Counted from the first letter of the stretch, positions 12,134-24,717 are shown. The stretch is DNA of 64,000 bases from Pochonia chlamydosporia 170 (GCF_001653235.2 NC_035790.1:2604001-2668000), one strand, 5' to 3'. Numbers and translations are program-made. The notes: generated by a model not told the origin, from the sequence alone.

Positions 12134-14108
12134 CTACTGCGAGGTTGATGGTTTGGGCAGGTTTGTCTGTATATCCCCGTCCACTGTGACGATTCCCTGC
12201 TCCTGGTCGTCATTCTGTTGCAACAGACCCGCCGTCTCGCCCGCCGAGTCATCATTGTCCATGTCGCTGGCGCTGGCGCTGTGGCTGACTGGAGTTATAG
12301 GGTGGGCACCGGCGTGCCGCTCGTGGACCTCGATTTGTGCATCTTGCCGCATCTTGGTAATCTTGACGTAGTTGTAGGCGCCGATAGCAACCATGGTCAC
12401 GAGAAGACCGACAAAATTAATAGGTGTGAGCTTGTCGTCAAAGACAATGGAGGCGGCCGAGATGGTCACCACTTCCTTGAAGATGCCCGCAATGGACAAG
12501 GTGACGACGGACGTTCGCTGCAGCAGGGCGAATTCCGACGCAATCATGAAGAATGCAATGCAGCCTGGGAACAGTAGGAAGAGAGGCGTCCAGAATCCCC
12601 ATTCGGAGCTGAGAGCCTTGAGTCCTTCCCACAGTGGCCCAAAGCCTTCGACAGGGATGGCCAGGGAGAACAGGACAACAAACATGACGGGAGAGAGAAA
12701 GAAAATGCTGGAAAACGGATTCGATGTGGCGGGGTTTCGTAGGAGAAGAATTTGCGTAAGAGCCCAGCGCAGGCCGGAAAAGAAGGCAGCCGAGATGACG
12801 AGAACAAAGCCGCCAAGCTTGAATTCGACCTCTCCAAATACCATGAGGATGACACCGGACGTCATGGCCGCAATGATGGCAACGAGGCGCCAAGTCGGGG
12901 TTTCGAGACGAAAGACGAAGGCGAAGAGGAGTACAAAGGCCAGGGAGGACGATTTACACATTGCTGACCGCGAGAGTTAGCCTTCATTTGCTTGCACAGT
13001 GTCTTTCGAGCTTTGATCCACCTACTGTAAAATGTCAAGCTGATAAACTTTAGTGACGTATTGCCCAATCCAATGTCGAGACTCGTCGCAGCACCACAAG
13101 GGCCGATGCGAGTAAAATAAAACATTTTGGACATGATGGAGCCCTGAGGTTCAGTCTCGTGTCTCGATCGGCCGCCGTCAGAGTTGTGTGCTGCTTTTGG
13201 TCGTAATGATGGTACAAATGTTAAAACTAGGGCTGACAAGCCAAACTGCACAAGCATGTGCGTTGACGTAGTAAAGAGAGGAAACGCAAAATTCAGGCGG
13301 TCCTTGTCGAACATCCATTTGTTATACTAGGATTCCAATTGTGTTAGAACATCAAGAAAAAAATAATGACAAAATCACCACTTTTCGAAATATAGGCGGG
13401 AGCACTCACCAAAGAAATGGATAGGGAGAAAAAGTACCACAGCAGAATCAAAACGCCATTGACAAATAGACTTTTGACAACATTGCGATCTGCTTCCTTG
13501 CGCTCGTCGTCTGAAAGGTTCTTTTCGCGGGCGATTCGGTTGTCCAGCAACGTGTTTCTCCTGCGCTTCTTTTGCTTCCGTGATTTGTCCTTCCTCGTCA
13601 ACCCCATCTCTTCGTCGTCGTGTAGGTCCTCATCACTGAAGCTGTCTCTGCTCGAGTCGTCTCTGCTGCTAGATCCACCCGAGTCTCCAGCACTTCGGCC
13701 AGGAATATCAAGATGTTCCTTTGCGTCTTCCACCAAGCTCGACGAAGCAGCTGTGCCTTGGGCACGTGAGTTTTGAGAATAGCTTGGTCTCCCAGGGAGA
13801 GGTACACTGGGGTGACTGTGGCCGCCAACAGGATTCATGAGACTGCTCTTCCGCCGCCGATGGCCCGGAATTGGCTCCATCTCGATGTCGTTGCCGGCAG
13901 AGCCCAAGCCGGCCTCGTCTCGGGGGTGAGTAGCAGAATTCGCCGCGGCCGAGGCGACGGGGGCGACGGCCGTGGTGCCAGAGAGTTCGAATCGAGAATC
14001 ACCACTGGGGACGATGGGTGATGACAGGACGTCGTCGACGGCTACGGGAGAGGACGTGGAGATGATATGGGAAGAGGAGGAGGAGGTAGAGGACGGGTCT
14101 GGGGGCAT
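12134..14108 (-). CDS. Triose-phosphate/nucleotide-sugar transporter, SLC35C2/Ymd8-like
   Basis: Exons 13410-14108, 13026-13326 and 12134-12963 give 609 aa. Introns are 13327-13409 (GTGAGT...CTAG) and 12964-13025 (GTAGGT...TCAG). The first ~210 residues are Ser-rich, acidic and cytoplasmic, with a basic RKQKKRRR patch. From residue ~220 there are about 9-10 membrane helices of the TPT/DUF250 family. Family marks are LSISLYNKWMFDKD (restored by splicing) and FISLTFYTMCKSSSLAFVLLFAF across the second splice. The C-terminal tail is acidic with ETAGLL. By family it is a Golgi/ER solute or nucleotide-sugar transporter. The substrate cannot be read from sequence. Confidence 0.88.
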
Positions 14109-17100
14109 GATGGAGAGAATTCAAAGGGTCGAAGCTTGCTAGGTGCTCCGTAATACATGCAATTCATCAGAGCATGGCATGGCATGGCCACTTGCGCTTG
14201 AGTAACCGGGGCGGCACGCGAGGGTCCAGTCATTGACCACACAGATGAAAATGTCTGGGGTTTCGGGTACCCAAAGCGTGGTCCACCACGTCAAGATCTT
14301 TGACTCTGAGCAACCACAAACCCGCACAGGAGCACTTGTCCCGTTTGCTGCGGGTGGTCAAGTGGGCAAACGGCAAGCCAGCAAAGAAGGTTATTGGATG
14401 TGTAAATGGGTCAATGACCAAAGAGGAGATGTGTCGGACGAGATGCCCATGGCCCCCCATGCAAGCACAAGAAAGAGGAGGATGGTCAACAGTGAACACA
14501 GGAGGTTCTCAGGTCCGGATGTCAGGTCCATCAGGTTCCGTTGGTGTTGCGGCGGTGGGCATGTGGACTCAAAGTGACAAGCCAGTCCATTTCCAACCGT
14601 TCATCGTTGGCAATCAAGATGAATTGTGGAGACTTGGCTCATGCTGGTCGGCTCACAGACCAGACCCAGGCGGTTTGGGGACATCTGGATGTTGATGGTG
14701 GCGCTGCTTCGATTACTTTAGCCCCTGGTTGGCGGCCGCTAGGGCTCTCTGGGCCTGGTCACTGCCTGGTCACAGGGCTAGACGGCGCCTTTAGGGGGTC
14801 TCGGGGCCACCAGCAGACCAGACTTGACCCGAGCGCCAACACTGGAGGCTGGGCATGTCCAGAAGTCAACAGGAAGTCCTCCCTCGACAATTGCCACTAT
14901 CAAAACCCACAGTCTCTACAATCATCAATACCTGACGAGACACCACAGCAACCCATCTCAATACAAACCTGTGGCTGCCATTCATCAAACGCCGAGAATG
15001 CATCACCACATGGGGCATGAATACAGCGAGCAGTCGGACCTTGCGGTGTCGCCGTGTCCGCGGTACATCGACGGAGCACTCGAGTGGGTAACCAAAGGGA
15101 GGGTGGAGGCATGATGTCTTGCAGAGCTTGAATTCAAGCGCGGAGACAAGCTTCAACCTCTACTTGCCGCTCACCGTCAAAAGCCCAGTCCAGAGTCCAG
15201 GCTTCCCCTCAAGCATCTGCTCTCTCAAACGAGACTCCTTTCGCGGTAGGATACTGCAAACTTCACTCATTATCTTTACTGCCCTCTTCATTCATACTCG
15301 GTGCTTTCCCGCGTCACCAAAGCGCACAAGCAGTTCGTTTCCTCGTCCGCACAATTTCCGCTGTGAATTCAAGCTTGCCATGCTCAGGGTCGGCAGTGAT
15401 AAATTGCCTGTCAACGTGACCCACCGGCGGCACAACATCTTCACATAATCGATACCCTCCTGGTGCAAGCCCTGCATGCTTAATGCGCGGACCAGACCTG
15501 ACCAACCGAGACACCCGGTGCTAGTGTCTTCGCCCAAGACAGAGATGGAATGGGAAAGGTTGAAAAGGGTCCTCAACACCCATTGCTTGGACATGCAGAT
15601 TTTTGAGGTTGGTGTCGCGTGCCACAGTTGACCATCCACCATTCGATTCAGAGACAGACGGACATCAAGATACGCTCCAAGGGACAGACACTGCAGCACC
15701 TGGACTCGGAACGACTGCTACCGCACAAAGTTGCTGGCAGTATCCTCTCGCCATTCCTGTTAGCTCAAGCTTCTGTCAACCAAGAGCCAAACCCAAGCCT
15801 CCAATGAGTCGGTGTCATGTTCATCGCTCTGGCGCGTTCCTCTTCACCGCCGCGAGATCGATCAGGCCCAGGTGCCCGAATCTGACTGCCACGAGGGATG
15901 TGGTGGACACAAACCAGTAAAAAAGAGGGGATGGTCCAGCCTTCAACAAGCCCTTGGTTGTCGACTCCAACTTTCTTGCCAGCCATCCCTCACATCGTTT
16001 CCTCATTTGCTCTCCCGTGATTATGATGTGCACCAACAACCGGTTTGTCAGCCTTGTGAGCGCAATGCTTAAGCTTGGCCGATGCCTGTTTTGAACTGCA
16101 GCGACAGTCAGCTGCTCATGCTGTCGGGGCTCAAGTTTTGGGGCAAGTCTCTGGAGCTCCAGCTCCAGCAGAATGTGGATAGAAACTGACCTCAACCAAA
16201 CAATTTGGTCCGCACCAATGTTGGGTCCTTCCCGATCGACTGCGTCTGCAGCACTGTTTCAGCCATGGTAAGACAGTGAGAAACGAAGCAAGTTGGAGAT
16301 GCCGCCCAGAGAAACCCTTTGACGCTGCGGCATTTGTTCTCAATAGAGAGCTTGTTGCAAAGCTTGTCACAGGTCCGGATATCTCAAACTATGCCTCTGG
16401 GTCAGACAAGCAGCGAATGTCTCGGGACCTTCACATTGTGCGAACTGCCAAGGACTGCCTAGTACAAATGGATATCAATACGCTGTTTGGCCAGAGATGG
16501 CCACTCCTCGCCTCAACAGTCATTGAGCCTTGGATGGTGAAAACGAACCCACTGCGAGGATGCCTTACTTGTCAAGGACAATGACGACCTTGATATGCGC
16601 AACCAGCATCGACAGTCAGAGCCGCATTGATGCAACACGTTTCGTCGACGTCAAGGCCCGCAGAACCAGTTCATGACGTCTTGCTACAAGAAGATCTGTA
16701 AGACTTTTGTGCACATACAATCACATCATTACAGGGGAGCGAGTAGTATGTGAAGCCCATCAGCAGCTGGCACCGATGAGATGCCAGTGTAGCAGCGAGC
16801 AGCTAGCTTCATGCCCACCGTCGGTTTGAACCCTTTGATTCCGAGGTAGCCTTGACACCTGGTCGGCTCATTTCTTAGTCGCAGGTTCTTGAAAACCGGG
16901 TCAGTGCTCAAATGTAGCTTGCTGCCCAATGCCATATTTGCTCAGTAACGGTTGCTCGTGGTGACCTCTCAAGATGCCGAAAGACGGTAGAATGAAAAAA
17001 CTGAGTAGTTCGTCTCTACTAATACATTCAAGTATCATACGATTCCTGAGCGGTTCCTTGTTCTCTGCCAAAATTGCAATTTTGATGGGCTCAAAACAAA

Positions 17101-17340
17101 GATCTTGAGATGGGTCCCACTTTCCCCGGAAACCGGTAGCTCGAGCTACCCTTGCCCCACCAGGACCAGCCGTATTGACCGACAGCTCCTCGCACCTTCC
17201 TCGTATACTCGTCAAATAGACTCCCAATGCTTTTCCTCGCATTCACTCGAATTTGCAACTGGAAAACTTCTTCTCATTCACTTGAAATACTCCCGAAATC
17301 AAATATACACTCCCAATCACAGGGCTGAATCGTTTGCTCA
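14109..17340. other. Gene-poor region of 3.2 kb upstream of the transporter and the GH15 gene
   Basis: Divergent promoters sit at the two ends. The middle has many short overlapping frames (for example 14541-15020, 15292-15699 and 15821-16195) without conserved motifs or consistent splice structure. It is rich in CCAG, TGGTC and CAGACC words around 14560-14830. No intact gene or transposon terminus is recognised. It may be a long regulatory stretch or may contain a non-coding RNA that sequence alone does not show. Confidence 0.5.
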
Positions 17341-19764
17341 ATGGCAGAAGGCTCAGCATCACATCGAGGCCAGTCTCGTCGGGCTCAGACGGGCGGTTAC
17401 CTGCCGATCGAGGACTACGGAATGATCGGCAACATGCACACTTGTGCGCTGGTGGGCATAGATGGAAGCGTAGACTTTATGTGCTGGTGAGATGATGGCA
17501 ATGTTTGCTTGTCGCAAGAAAACGTGACTGAAACGTGTGTGTAGGCCTGACTTTGACTCGCCATCTCTGTTCTGCCGCTTGTTGGACAAGGACAAGGGCG
17601 GATACTTCAGCATTGCACCGCCCGCAGAGTTTGAATGTACTACCAAGCAGCAATATTTGCCAGGCTCTTGTATTCTGCAGACCCGATACATCCACGAAGA
17701 TGGCGTCGTGGATTTGGTTGACTTTTTCCCACGGCCCAAGGCCGCACAGGTCATGACCAAGGAGTATAAGCAAAGCTCCTACCGCGAGTCTACACGGGTA
17801 CAAGAAGAGCTCAAAAAGTGGCTAGTTAGACGCGTCGAGTGCATCAGAGGTTCCTTGACATTCGGTGAGTTATGTCGTCGGCAACGGCCTGCTATTAGAA
17901 AACTAACACTCCAGGATGACAGACGTGGAAATATTTCCTGCTTTTGGATACGGCCTTGAGCCTCACGTTACTACGTTGACTCAACCAGTCGACTCGCAGA
18001 GCAAAGCTGCCACATTTCATAGCAAAGACGTGCGGCTTCAGCTAGATGTAGTACTTCAGCGAGGAGATGACAGCAAGGGGTGTCCCAATATAGGCTTCAA
18101 AAAGGTCAAGAAGGAGGGAATGGCTGGTGAAGGCTTAGTCGGCCAGATCCGGCTCCATGAAGGCGAGGCCATCTCTTTTGTGCTGAGAAACGACATTCCC
18201 AATCACATTACAGAAAAGATTACCACTCCAGTATTGGATAACCAACAGCACGATACCCAGTCGTTTTGGCACAATTTCATCAAACAGTCCAAGTACAAGG
18301 GCCGTTGGAGAGAGGTTGTTGCCAGGAGCCTCATGATTCTGAAAATGATGACATATGGTAAGTTCTCTGCCCTTTTCTGATAAGAGAGGATTGCCGGGAC
18401 TAGAGTCGCTGAATGCTTCCAGAGCCTACCGGTGCCATTGTGGCAGCGCCCACGTTTTCTATCCCTGAAGATATCGGCGGGGTGAGAAACTGGGATTACC
18501 GATACTCTTGGGTCCGAGATTCCAGCTTTACTATTTACATTCTGCTCCGGCTTGGGTTCAGGGCCGAAGCTGATGCCTACATGGAGTTCATCATGGAACG
18601 TTTTGTCAAGTCCCGCGGCCCTGACGGAGGATTGCCTATCATGTTTACCATCCGCGGTGAGACAGACATCCCAGAAGCCACATTGGATCACCTCGACGGG
18701 TATCGAGGCAGCAAGCCGGTCCGTATCGGCAATGGCGCGGCGTTCCATCAGCAGTTTGACATTTACGGCGAGCTCATGGATGCTATTTACTTGTACAACA
18801 AGTACGGCAAACCCGTCCCTTGGGATGTCTGGTGTGCAGTACGAGAATTGTTGGGTACGTTTTGCTGCCGTCACTCCCCGTGCTGTTCTCGAGGCGGTGC
18901 TAACCCTTTGCAGATTACGTATTGACCATTGTGGACGGTACGTGGCTCCATCCATGCGTACAGAGAAAGGTGCTAACAACACAGACCCCGACATGTCCAT
19001 TTGGGAAGTCCGTGGTAACAAGCAGCATTTTACGTATTCCAAGATTATGCTTTGGGTCGCGTTCGACCGCGGCATACGATTAGCCGAGAAGCGATGTTTG
19101 CCATGCCCTAACCGGGCCAATTGGTTGGCTGCCCGGGACAGGCTTTGTGAAGAAGTCATGGAAAAGGGTTGGTTCAACGTTCTGTCTGGCGATGTGAATA
19201 TGGGCTAATGATGAATAGGCTATAACACCCAAATGAAGTCGTTTGTCCAGAGCTACGAAAACAATACCATTGTCGATTCGTCTATTCTTATTGCCCCCCT
19301 TGTTTTCTTTATCTCTCCTTGTGATCCTCGCTTTGTCAATACTCTCGACAGAATCCTACTTCCTCCGGAGAGAGGGGGCCTCACCAGCGCTGGCTTGGTG
19401 TTTCGTTATGATACAGACTTGTCAGACGACGGTATGAACCAGCACTACTCCTCCGGACACTATACGACTCTAACGTAATGTGATAGGTGTGGGTGGACGA
19501 GACGGCGCCTTTAGCATGTGTACATTTTGGTTGGTCGAAGCCATGACACGTGCCGGGGTATATGAACCCAAATATCTCGTTCGCGCCGTCAACATGTTTG
19601 AAAATATGCTTTCGTTTTCCAATCATTTGTCCATGTTTTCAGAGGAAATTGCTCGAAGCGGAGAGCAGTTGGGTAATACGCCGCAAGCGTTCAGTCACCT
19701 TGCCCTGATTAGTGCTGCGTTCAACTTGGATCGCGCTACAGAAGGGTGGACTGGTTCACGATGA
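17341..19764 (+). CDS. Glycoside hydrolase family 15 protein (glucoamylase/trehalase-like, bacterial-type architecture)
   Basis: Eight exons: 17341-17486, 17545-17864, 17923-18357, 18423-18854, 18914-18937, 18985-19167, 19219-19431 and 19487-19764, giving 676 aa. An N-terminal trehalase-like beta-sandwich begins [20 protein letters not shown]. The (alpha/alpha)6 barrel starts near [15 protein letters not shown]. It contains [34 protein letters not shown] (Glu is the likely general acid) and [11 protein letters not shown] (candidate base Glu). There is no signal peptide, so it is probably intracellular, unlike starch-binding secreted glucoamylases. Exon 5 is only 24 nt, and the intron after exon 6 has a weak GTTGGT donor. 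The substrate (trehalose, maltose or other alpha-glucoside) is undetermined. Confidence 0.85.
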
Positions 19765-19856
19765 AAGGGCGGTTGGGGGCTTCTGTTACTCGCACCATTG
19801 TTTGCATGTCTAGCTAATATATGCTGCTCTAGTCCAAAATACCGTGTGCCGCCATG

Positions 19857-20813
19857 TTACAAGTGAACAGCCACAATCTGCCCGCCTTTGCCAGTCTGGC
19901 CACCACCGCTCGTCGTGACATAGACAGTCTTTTCATCCTTGCTTAGCGCTGTCGAAGTAGGTCCGTCCAAATAAAATCCAGCACTGCTGCCTTCTACCAA
20001 TGCAGTCCACTGGCCGTTTGGCGTAATCTTAACTAAAGTGTCCACGTGCGCTCCCAAATAAATGGTTCCGTCTTTGGCAATGGAGAAGTCATCCGGGACT
20101 TTGGGCGGGTTCAACGGCAGGGTGGTGATGATCTCCAAGTCGCCCGTTTTGTCGCCAAAATCGTCAATCTTGATTCGCCCAACAAATCGCTGTTGCGAAT
20201 TTGTCAGGTACAGATAGCCCTTGAAGATCTTGACGCCGTTGATGCCTAAAGGCACAAGGACGGGACCCGGACCGGGCTTCAGTCTGTCGTCTTGGAAAGC
20301 GATATCCACCTTTCCGTTCCGTGTATTAACACGATATACACGTCCCGTCTTGGAATCCACACTGAGAATAATATGTTTGTGCTTTTGAAGGCTAGCCATG
20401 CCGTTCAAAATGCCCGCATCAGCGACCTCGGCAATGACTCTCACCGACGCAAGCTTGCCGTCATGGCAATCGCGCAGATCCACAAGAGCAACCTTTGAAG
20501 TTCCGGCTTCAAAGGAGTCATCAGTCAGGTTGAGAATGCCAGCAGATACGGCGTACAGGTCGTGCGCAACCTCTGCAATTCCAGTCAGACCGGTGCTTTC
20601 CGGGACTTGGGCAACGACCCGAGGTATGGGCTTCTTTGCAGTGGGATCCAGAGTGTACAAACGCCCGTGGTCAAACGTGTCGAGGAGGAGATGACCATTA
20701 GAGCGAACGGCAATGTTTTCAACAAACTGGCTAGTGTTGGGAAATTGAAAGAGTTGCGTTGCTGTGAGGGCAGTAATGGGAGAAGCTCCCAGTAGGAGAG
20801 GTAGCATCTTCAT
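19857..20813 (-). CDS. Secreted SMP-30/gluconolactonase-like beta-propeller protein
   Basis: A single exon of 318 aa. The N-terminus MKMLPLLLGASPITALTATQ looks like a signal peptide. The body consists of repeated WD-less blades typical of SMP-30/lactonase/strictosidine-synthase-like propellers: SNGHLLLDTFDHGRLYTLDP, GIAEVAHDLYAVSAG, NGMASLQKHKHIILSVDSKTGRVYRV, GINGVKIFKGYLYLTNS, PDDFSIAKDGTIYLGAH. Members bind a metal and hydrolyse lactones or related esters, and many are uncharacterised fungal secreted proteins. It converges on the GH15 gene with only 92 bp between the stop codons. The substrate is unknown. Confidence 0.75.
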   Translation of the reverse strand: MKMLPLLLGASPITALTATQLFQFPNTSQFVENIAVRSNGHLLLDTFDHGRLYTLDPTAKKPIPRVVAQVPESTGLTGIAEVAHDLYAVSAGILNLTDDSFEAGTSKVALVDLRDCHDGKLASVRVIAEVADAGILNGMASLQKHKHIILSVDSKTGRVYRVNTRNGKVDIAFQDDRLKPGPGPVLVPLGINGVKIFKGYLYLTNSQQRFVGRIKIDDFGDKTGDLEIITTLPLNPPKVPDDFSIAKDGTIYLGAHVDTLVKITPNGQWTALVEGSSAGFYLDGPTSTALSKDEKTVYVTTSGGGQTGKGGQIVAVHL

Positions 20814-21977
20814 GGTGTGTATAAGGTGAGATGTAGACCTTGCTGTTCATGCAAACAGAAAGATTGTCGAGGGCCAATGCTAACTTTTATATTCATCATG
20901 TATAGTACATTGACTCTCCACTGTGGAATAACCCAGTACGTGTGGATATCAACAAGAGTCATCTTTGTTCCTGGCCACCGCATTACCAAGTGCCTTGCTC
21001 CGTGGAATACTAGCGCCTAGCATGTCCAGAAGTGGACTATGCCAGTGATGTTCAACGCTTGGCACTAGTTCTGACGTTCTCAAGTAAGCAGGATCGGCAC
21101 TATGCTAAACACCATGACTTAATCCCCGGCCCGGAAATGTTCATCTCCCAACACGAAAGCCGCTCTTTGGTCGATTATCCGAGGAAGGCTGACGTGGCAA
21201 CGATCCCTGACATGAGAAACGGACTTTATGAATATGAGTTTTGAGAACCAAAGTTGCCTGTCAAGAGGGAGTCTTGCATTCTCGATTGGTCGCAAACTTG
21301 CCGCCTGGATGCGCGGGATACGCAAAACGCCAACTATTGAATTCTTTTGTTCCGTTATCCACCATCACCGCGCGGCAGCTTGTCATTCTCTCGATGGCGG
21401 AACATGCCGCTTCTCAGCCTCCGCACTCAAGATCGGATGACCCGGGCGCATCGCAACCAACGTTTCCTTGCATTCTTGAATTCCATTTTTCAACTGGCCG
21501 ACGACTGCGCAAATCCTGCATACATGTTCGACTCGGATCGAATACAAGCCGTGATGTCTTCGGTGTGGGCAAGAAAGCCGAACGCCGGGATGTGGAGCTG
21601 CGGACTCGGCAGTGGCTTTGGAGCATCGTTTGATGCAACAGCCCCAGGTTCGGTGACTGCAGGCGAAAATGGCTGTTTTGTGAAAACACATTGTTGTTGG
21701 TCCCTAAATGGTATGATTGACTTATTGTGTGTCTAGTTGGCTTGCTGGTGAGGTGTATATGACCAAAAAGAGCATTTCGTTGAAACAGGATGCCAACGCC
21801 GGTCCAGCCTTTAAGCAAGACCCAAATGTTAAAACGTGCCGTCTTTGTACAACTGTTTGTCGTGCGCCTTTACAGCAGTTGTACAACCAGTCGGCACAAT
21901 CAACCGAAGTGAGCACATGGCGCTGTTCATCCAACGGGAAACCTATTCACTCGCTAGTTACGAAGCGCCAGGCTATG
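20814..21977. other. Intergenic: SMP-30 promoter and HAD-gene 3' flank
   Basis: This 1.16 kb lies between two minus-strand genes. Several overlapping frames occur (21241-21633 and 21347-21736 plus, 21414-21818 minus) but none shows a domain. I see nothing supported. Confidence 0.5.
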
Positions 21978-22949
21978 TCACTGTCGCAGGATTCCGCTTT
22001 GAACTTGTCGGAAGTCGCAAGCCCAGAAGAGTTTGGCATTTGTGTTCTCCTGCAGGCTTCCGATGTGTGGAACGTCGATGCCTATACGAGATAGTGTACT
22101 GAGCAGCGAGGACGTCCCGTCCTTGGCCATGACGACGCCATGAGAGTAGAGGAGACACTCCAGGTCGGTAGTAGAGTCGCCAAAGTACAAAAGTTGCTGT
22201 CCAGTGGGTACTATTTGCTGTAGAGCCTTCAACTTATCGGGCGCCGTTGTGATTCTGGAACCCGTCGACTGTGGGCCGTGAATCTGTCCACTTTCAGCAA
22301 TGTCATTTGCAACGACACGAAGGCGATGCGGGTGAAGAACACCCTTGATAAACGATGTGGACCAGTTGACTGAGATGATGTCGACGTCTAGGCCCCGAGA
22401 TTTGGCCCAGTTCAATAATTCTTCAAATCCCTCTGCGACTGCCACGCGTCCCGATGAGACGGCATCCACGCCCATTTGAAACAAGTCGTCTGGTCCAAGT
22501 CCAGCAAAGATGCCACTCTCCGATACTCTAGACAGCGAGGCCTCTTCAGCACCCTTCATCCCGGACAGGAATCGCTTCTCTGATGCGACATCTCGCCTTT
22601 TGGATTCAGGCGGGTTGAAGCTAGTCTTGTACGACTCAAAATCTTGGAGATAGGCTTTCACGGCGTGGTCCCAGGCTGGTTGTAGGTCACGAGCAGTACG
22701 ACGGCGTTGGATGTTGACGGCCGCCTGGGCCAGTTCACCAATGGTGTCCCTCTGGGTGATTGTGCCATCAAAGTCAAAAACCAGGCGCATTGTGGACATG
22801 AATTTGCGTCGTTTGGCGGTTTGCGTCACCTGGCGCATAAACATGGCTGTGGGATGGTCGTGAGAAGAGAGCTTTGTGTGTCCAAGATTTGGCGGGAATG
22901 TTGGAAGGAATCCACTCCACTCCCCCACAGGGAAGAGGCTGTTGCTCAT
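21978..22949 (-). CDS. HAD-superfamily phosphatase (phosphoserine-phosphatase-like)
   Basis: A single exon of 323 aa if the first ATG is used. HAD motif I is RLVFDFDGTIT (two Asp). Motif II is in VDIISVNWS, and motif III/IV is YFGDSTTDLECL. The cap region lies between. This makes it a Mg-dependent phosphohydrolase. Residues 1-50 lie outside the conserved fold, and a second ATG at 22799 (MSTMRLVFDFDG) would start directly at the domain and give about 273 aa. The basic stretch QTAKRRKF before it could alternatively be a targeting peptide. The substrate is unknown. Confidence 0.8.
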   Translation of the reverse strand: MSNSLFPVGEWSGFLPTFPPNLGHTKLSSHDHPTAMFMRQVTQTAKRRKFMSTMRLVFDFDGTITQRDTIGELAQAAVNIQRRRTARDLQPAWDHAVKAYLQDFESYKTSFNPPESKRRDVASEKRFLSGMKGAEEASLSRVSESGIFAGLGPDDLFQMGVDAVSSGRVAVAEGFEELLNWAKSRGLDVDIISVNWSTSFIKGVLHPHRLRVVANDIAESGQIHGPQSTGSRITTAPDKLKALQQIVPTGQQLLYFGDSTTDLECLLYSHGVVMAKDGTSSLLSTLSRIGIDVPHIGSLQENTNAKLFWACDFRQVQSGILRQ

Positions 22950-23468
22950 GTTTTCTACTTTACAAACACTACCAAAGTAGTGCGCATGACCTGAGCAGTT
23001 AACCGGCTCATACGAATGTTTAATCCCGTCTTGAAACTTTGAGCTTGAACGATGAATTGGCGTTTACTGGCGTATAGTACCACCCAGTTGTATCGGCCCA
23101 AACTCAACACGGAGTAACGAGGATGCAACAACCAACATCAAGTTTGTCCGCTCTAACCTTGTCCCTCTAACTTTTACCCTGTGAGCGCATGATCTGCTGG
23201 TAAAGTCGGGACTAATGCACCGCCAAAGTCAATAGCAACCATCACAGAATCCCATAGAATGAATCTTGTTGATATTCTAGACCTTTGCGGTCCAATCTAT
23301 GCCGGGTATGTATGACGCAGATGTACTTCCAACCGGTGAAGTTTTTATGTAGAAAGCAAAATGTGAAACAAAAACACCCCAACTCCTTAGATGACAATAG
23401 CACAATAGCCTTCAGCTAGTAAAGATTTCGCCAGTATTGGCCCCCAGATTACAAACCCTCTCAGCACA
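22950..23468. other. Intergenic: HAD-gene promoter and TFG2 3' flank
   Basis: This 519 bp contains no convincing frame. It should contain the promoter of the HAD gene and the polyadenylation region of the TFIIF gene. Confidence 0.6.
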
Positions 23469-24717
23469 TTATGCTGGCAACACGTCTTCCATTTCCTCAT
23501 TTTCGTCGTCGTCCCCATCATCCACAGCCTCTGCAGCCTCTTCCTTAGCGTCGTTTCCAGCTTTATCCTTGTACGCATCATTCAAGCCATAGTGGTTGGC
23601 AAAGCGGCCGCTCTTGTGCAGCACCGCAACCTCTTCGAGCACCTGGCGGAGGTAGGAGTCGGGCTGTTGCAGTTTTTGACGCAAGGCCTTCATAGACCAA
23701 TACTGATACTGACGGAAACAATCGAAGATGAGATCCAAAAGCTGGTTCTTGGGAATACGAGCAGCCTTGAAAACTTCGCCCTTTTTGGCTTTGACGGTGG
23801 GTGGTGCATTTTTCTGCCACTAGTTAGCTTTGGAAACTCTGTGCCAAAGGTTAAAGAGCAAAAACCGTACGATGAAGCCTCCGCCCCAGGTAGCAGATCC
23901 AGCTGTACCTGGGTTGATGATGGAGGATGCGCTGTTCCTGCTGATAATTTGGAGTTTCGTCTTGGACGTCTCGGCGTCGAGGAGTCTCCTGGCGAGTAGC
24001 CGTTCCTCTTCCTGGATATTTCGGGGTTCGACGCGAACATCATAATGTATCTTGCCGAAGACCTTTGTCCGTTCTGGGCAGTGTCAGCATTGTCATGTTT
24101 GGTCAACTGAGACCGCAAGTCGCGGGAGTCGGCCTACTGGGAATAGCCTTGCGGTAGTATGGCTGGTATCTGTTCCTCCGATCATATGTCCTCTCCGTTC
24201 GTTCGACGCCTTGGTTCTGCCTTTGCCGCAGGATCGATTGAGGGATCCCCGCAGCGGCAGCGTCCGCGCGAGCCTTGTTCTTCTCCTTGTACCCCGGCAG
24301 ATCCTCCTCGCTGAAAATGAAGTGGTTCTTGACGTCTCGGTCCAGAATCTCCAGGTCGTATTCGCGAGGAAGTGCCTGGTGTTCAGGGCAGTTGGCCTGC
24401 AGCAGCATGCGAAGCTTGGTTTCGTTGCGCGTGCCGCCTTCTATGGACGCGTCGGGTACAGGTTCGTTCCACGTCCGCAGGGTGCCAATCTGTATCTCGT
24501 CGTCGTCGCCCAGCCCTTCTACGAGCTTCGTCCACGCATCCCACATGTACTTGGGCACGCGCGCGAGGTACAGTGTTTCGAAGCTGCTGCCTGGGCTCTT
24601 GTCGTAGAACTCGAGGTCGCCTGCGTCCTCAAACAACTCATCCTCCTCCATGGCCATTGGCGGCGGCATCACCTTTTCATCCTCTGGATCTGGTTTTATA
24701 TATCCTGATTCTGCCAT
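23469..24717 (-). CDS. TFG2: Transcription initiation factor IIF subunit beta
   Basis: Exons 24138-24717, 23871-24073 and 23469-23813 give 375 aa. Introns are 24074-24137 (GTAGGC...CCAG) and 23814-23870 (GTACGG, CTAAC branch, GGCAG). The N-terminal dimerisation region has FETLYLARVPKYMWDAWTKL. The middle has KVFGKIHYDVRVEPRN. The C-terminal winged helix has NQLLDLIFDCFRQYQYWSMKALRQKLQQPDSYLRQVLEEVA followed by an acidic tail. It forms TFIIF with the alpha subunit and escorts RNA polymerase II into the pre-initiation complex. An in-frame upstream ATG at 24846 exists. The ATG at 24717 is preferred because the added residues are not family-like. Confidence 0.93.

Noticed and set aside
16276..16584. 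102-aa plus-strand frame
   Set aside because: It has no domain, splice context or supporting neighbour.
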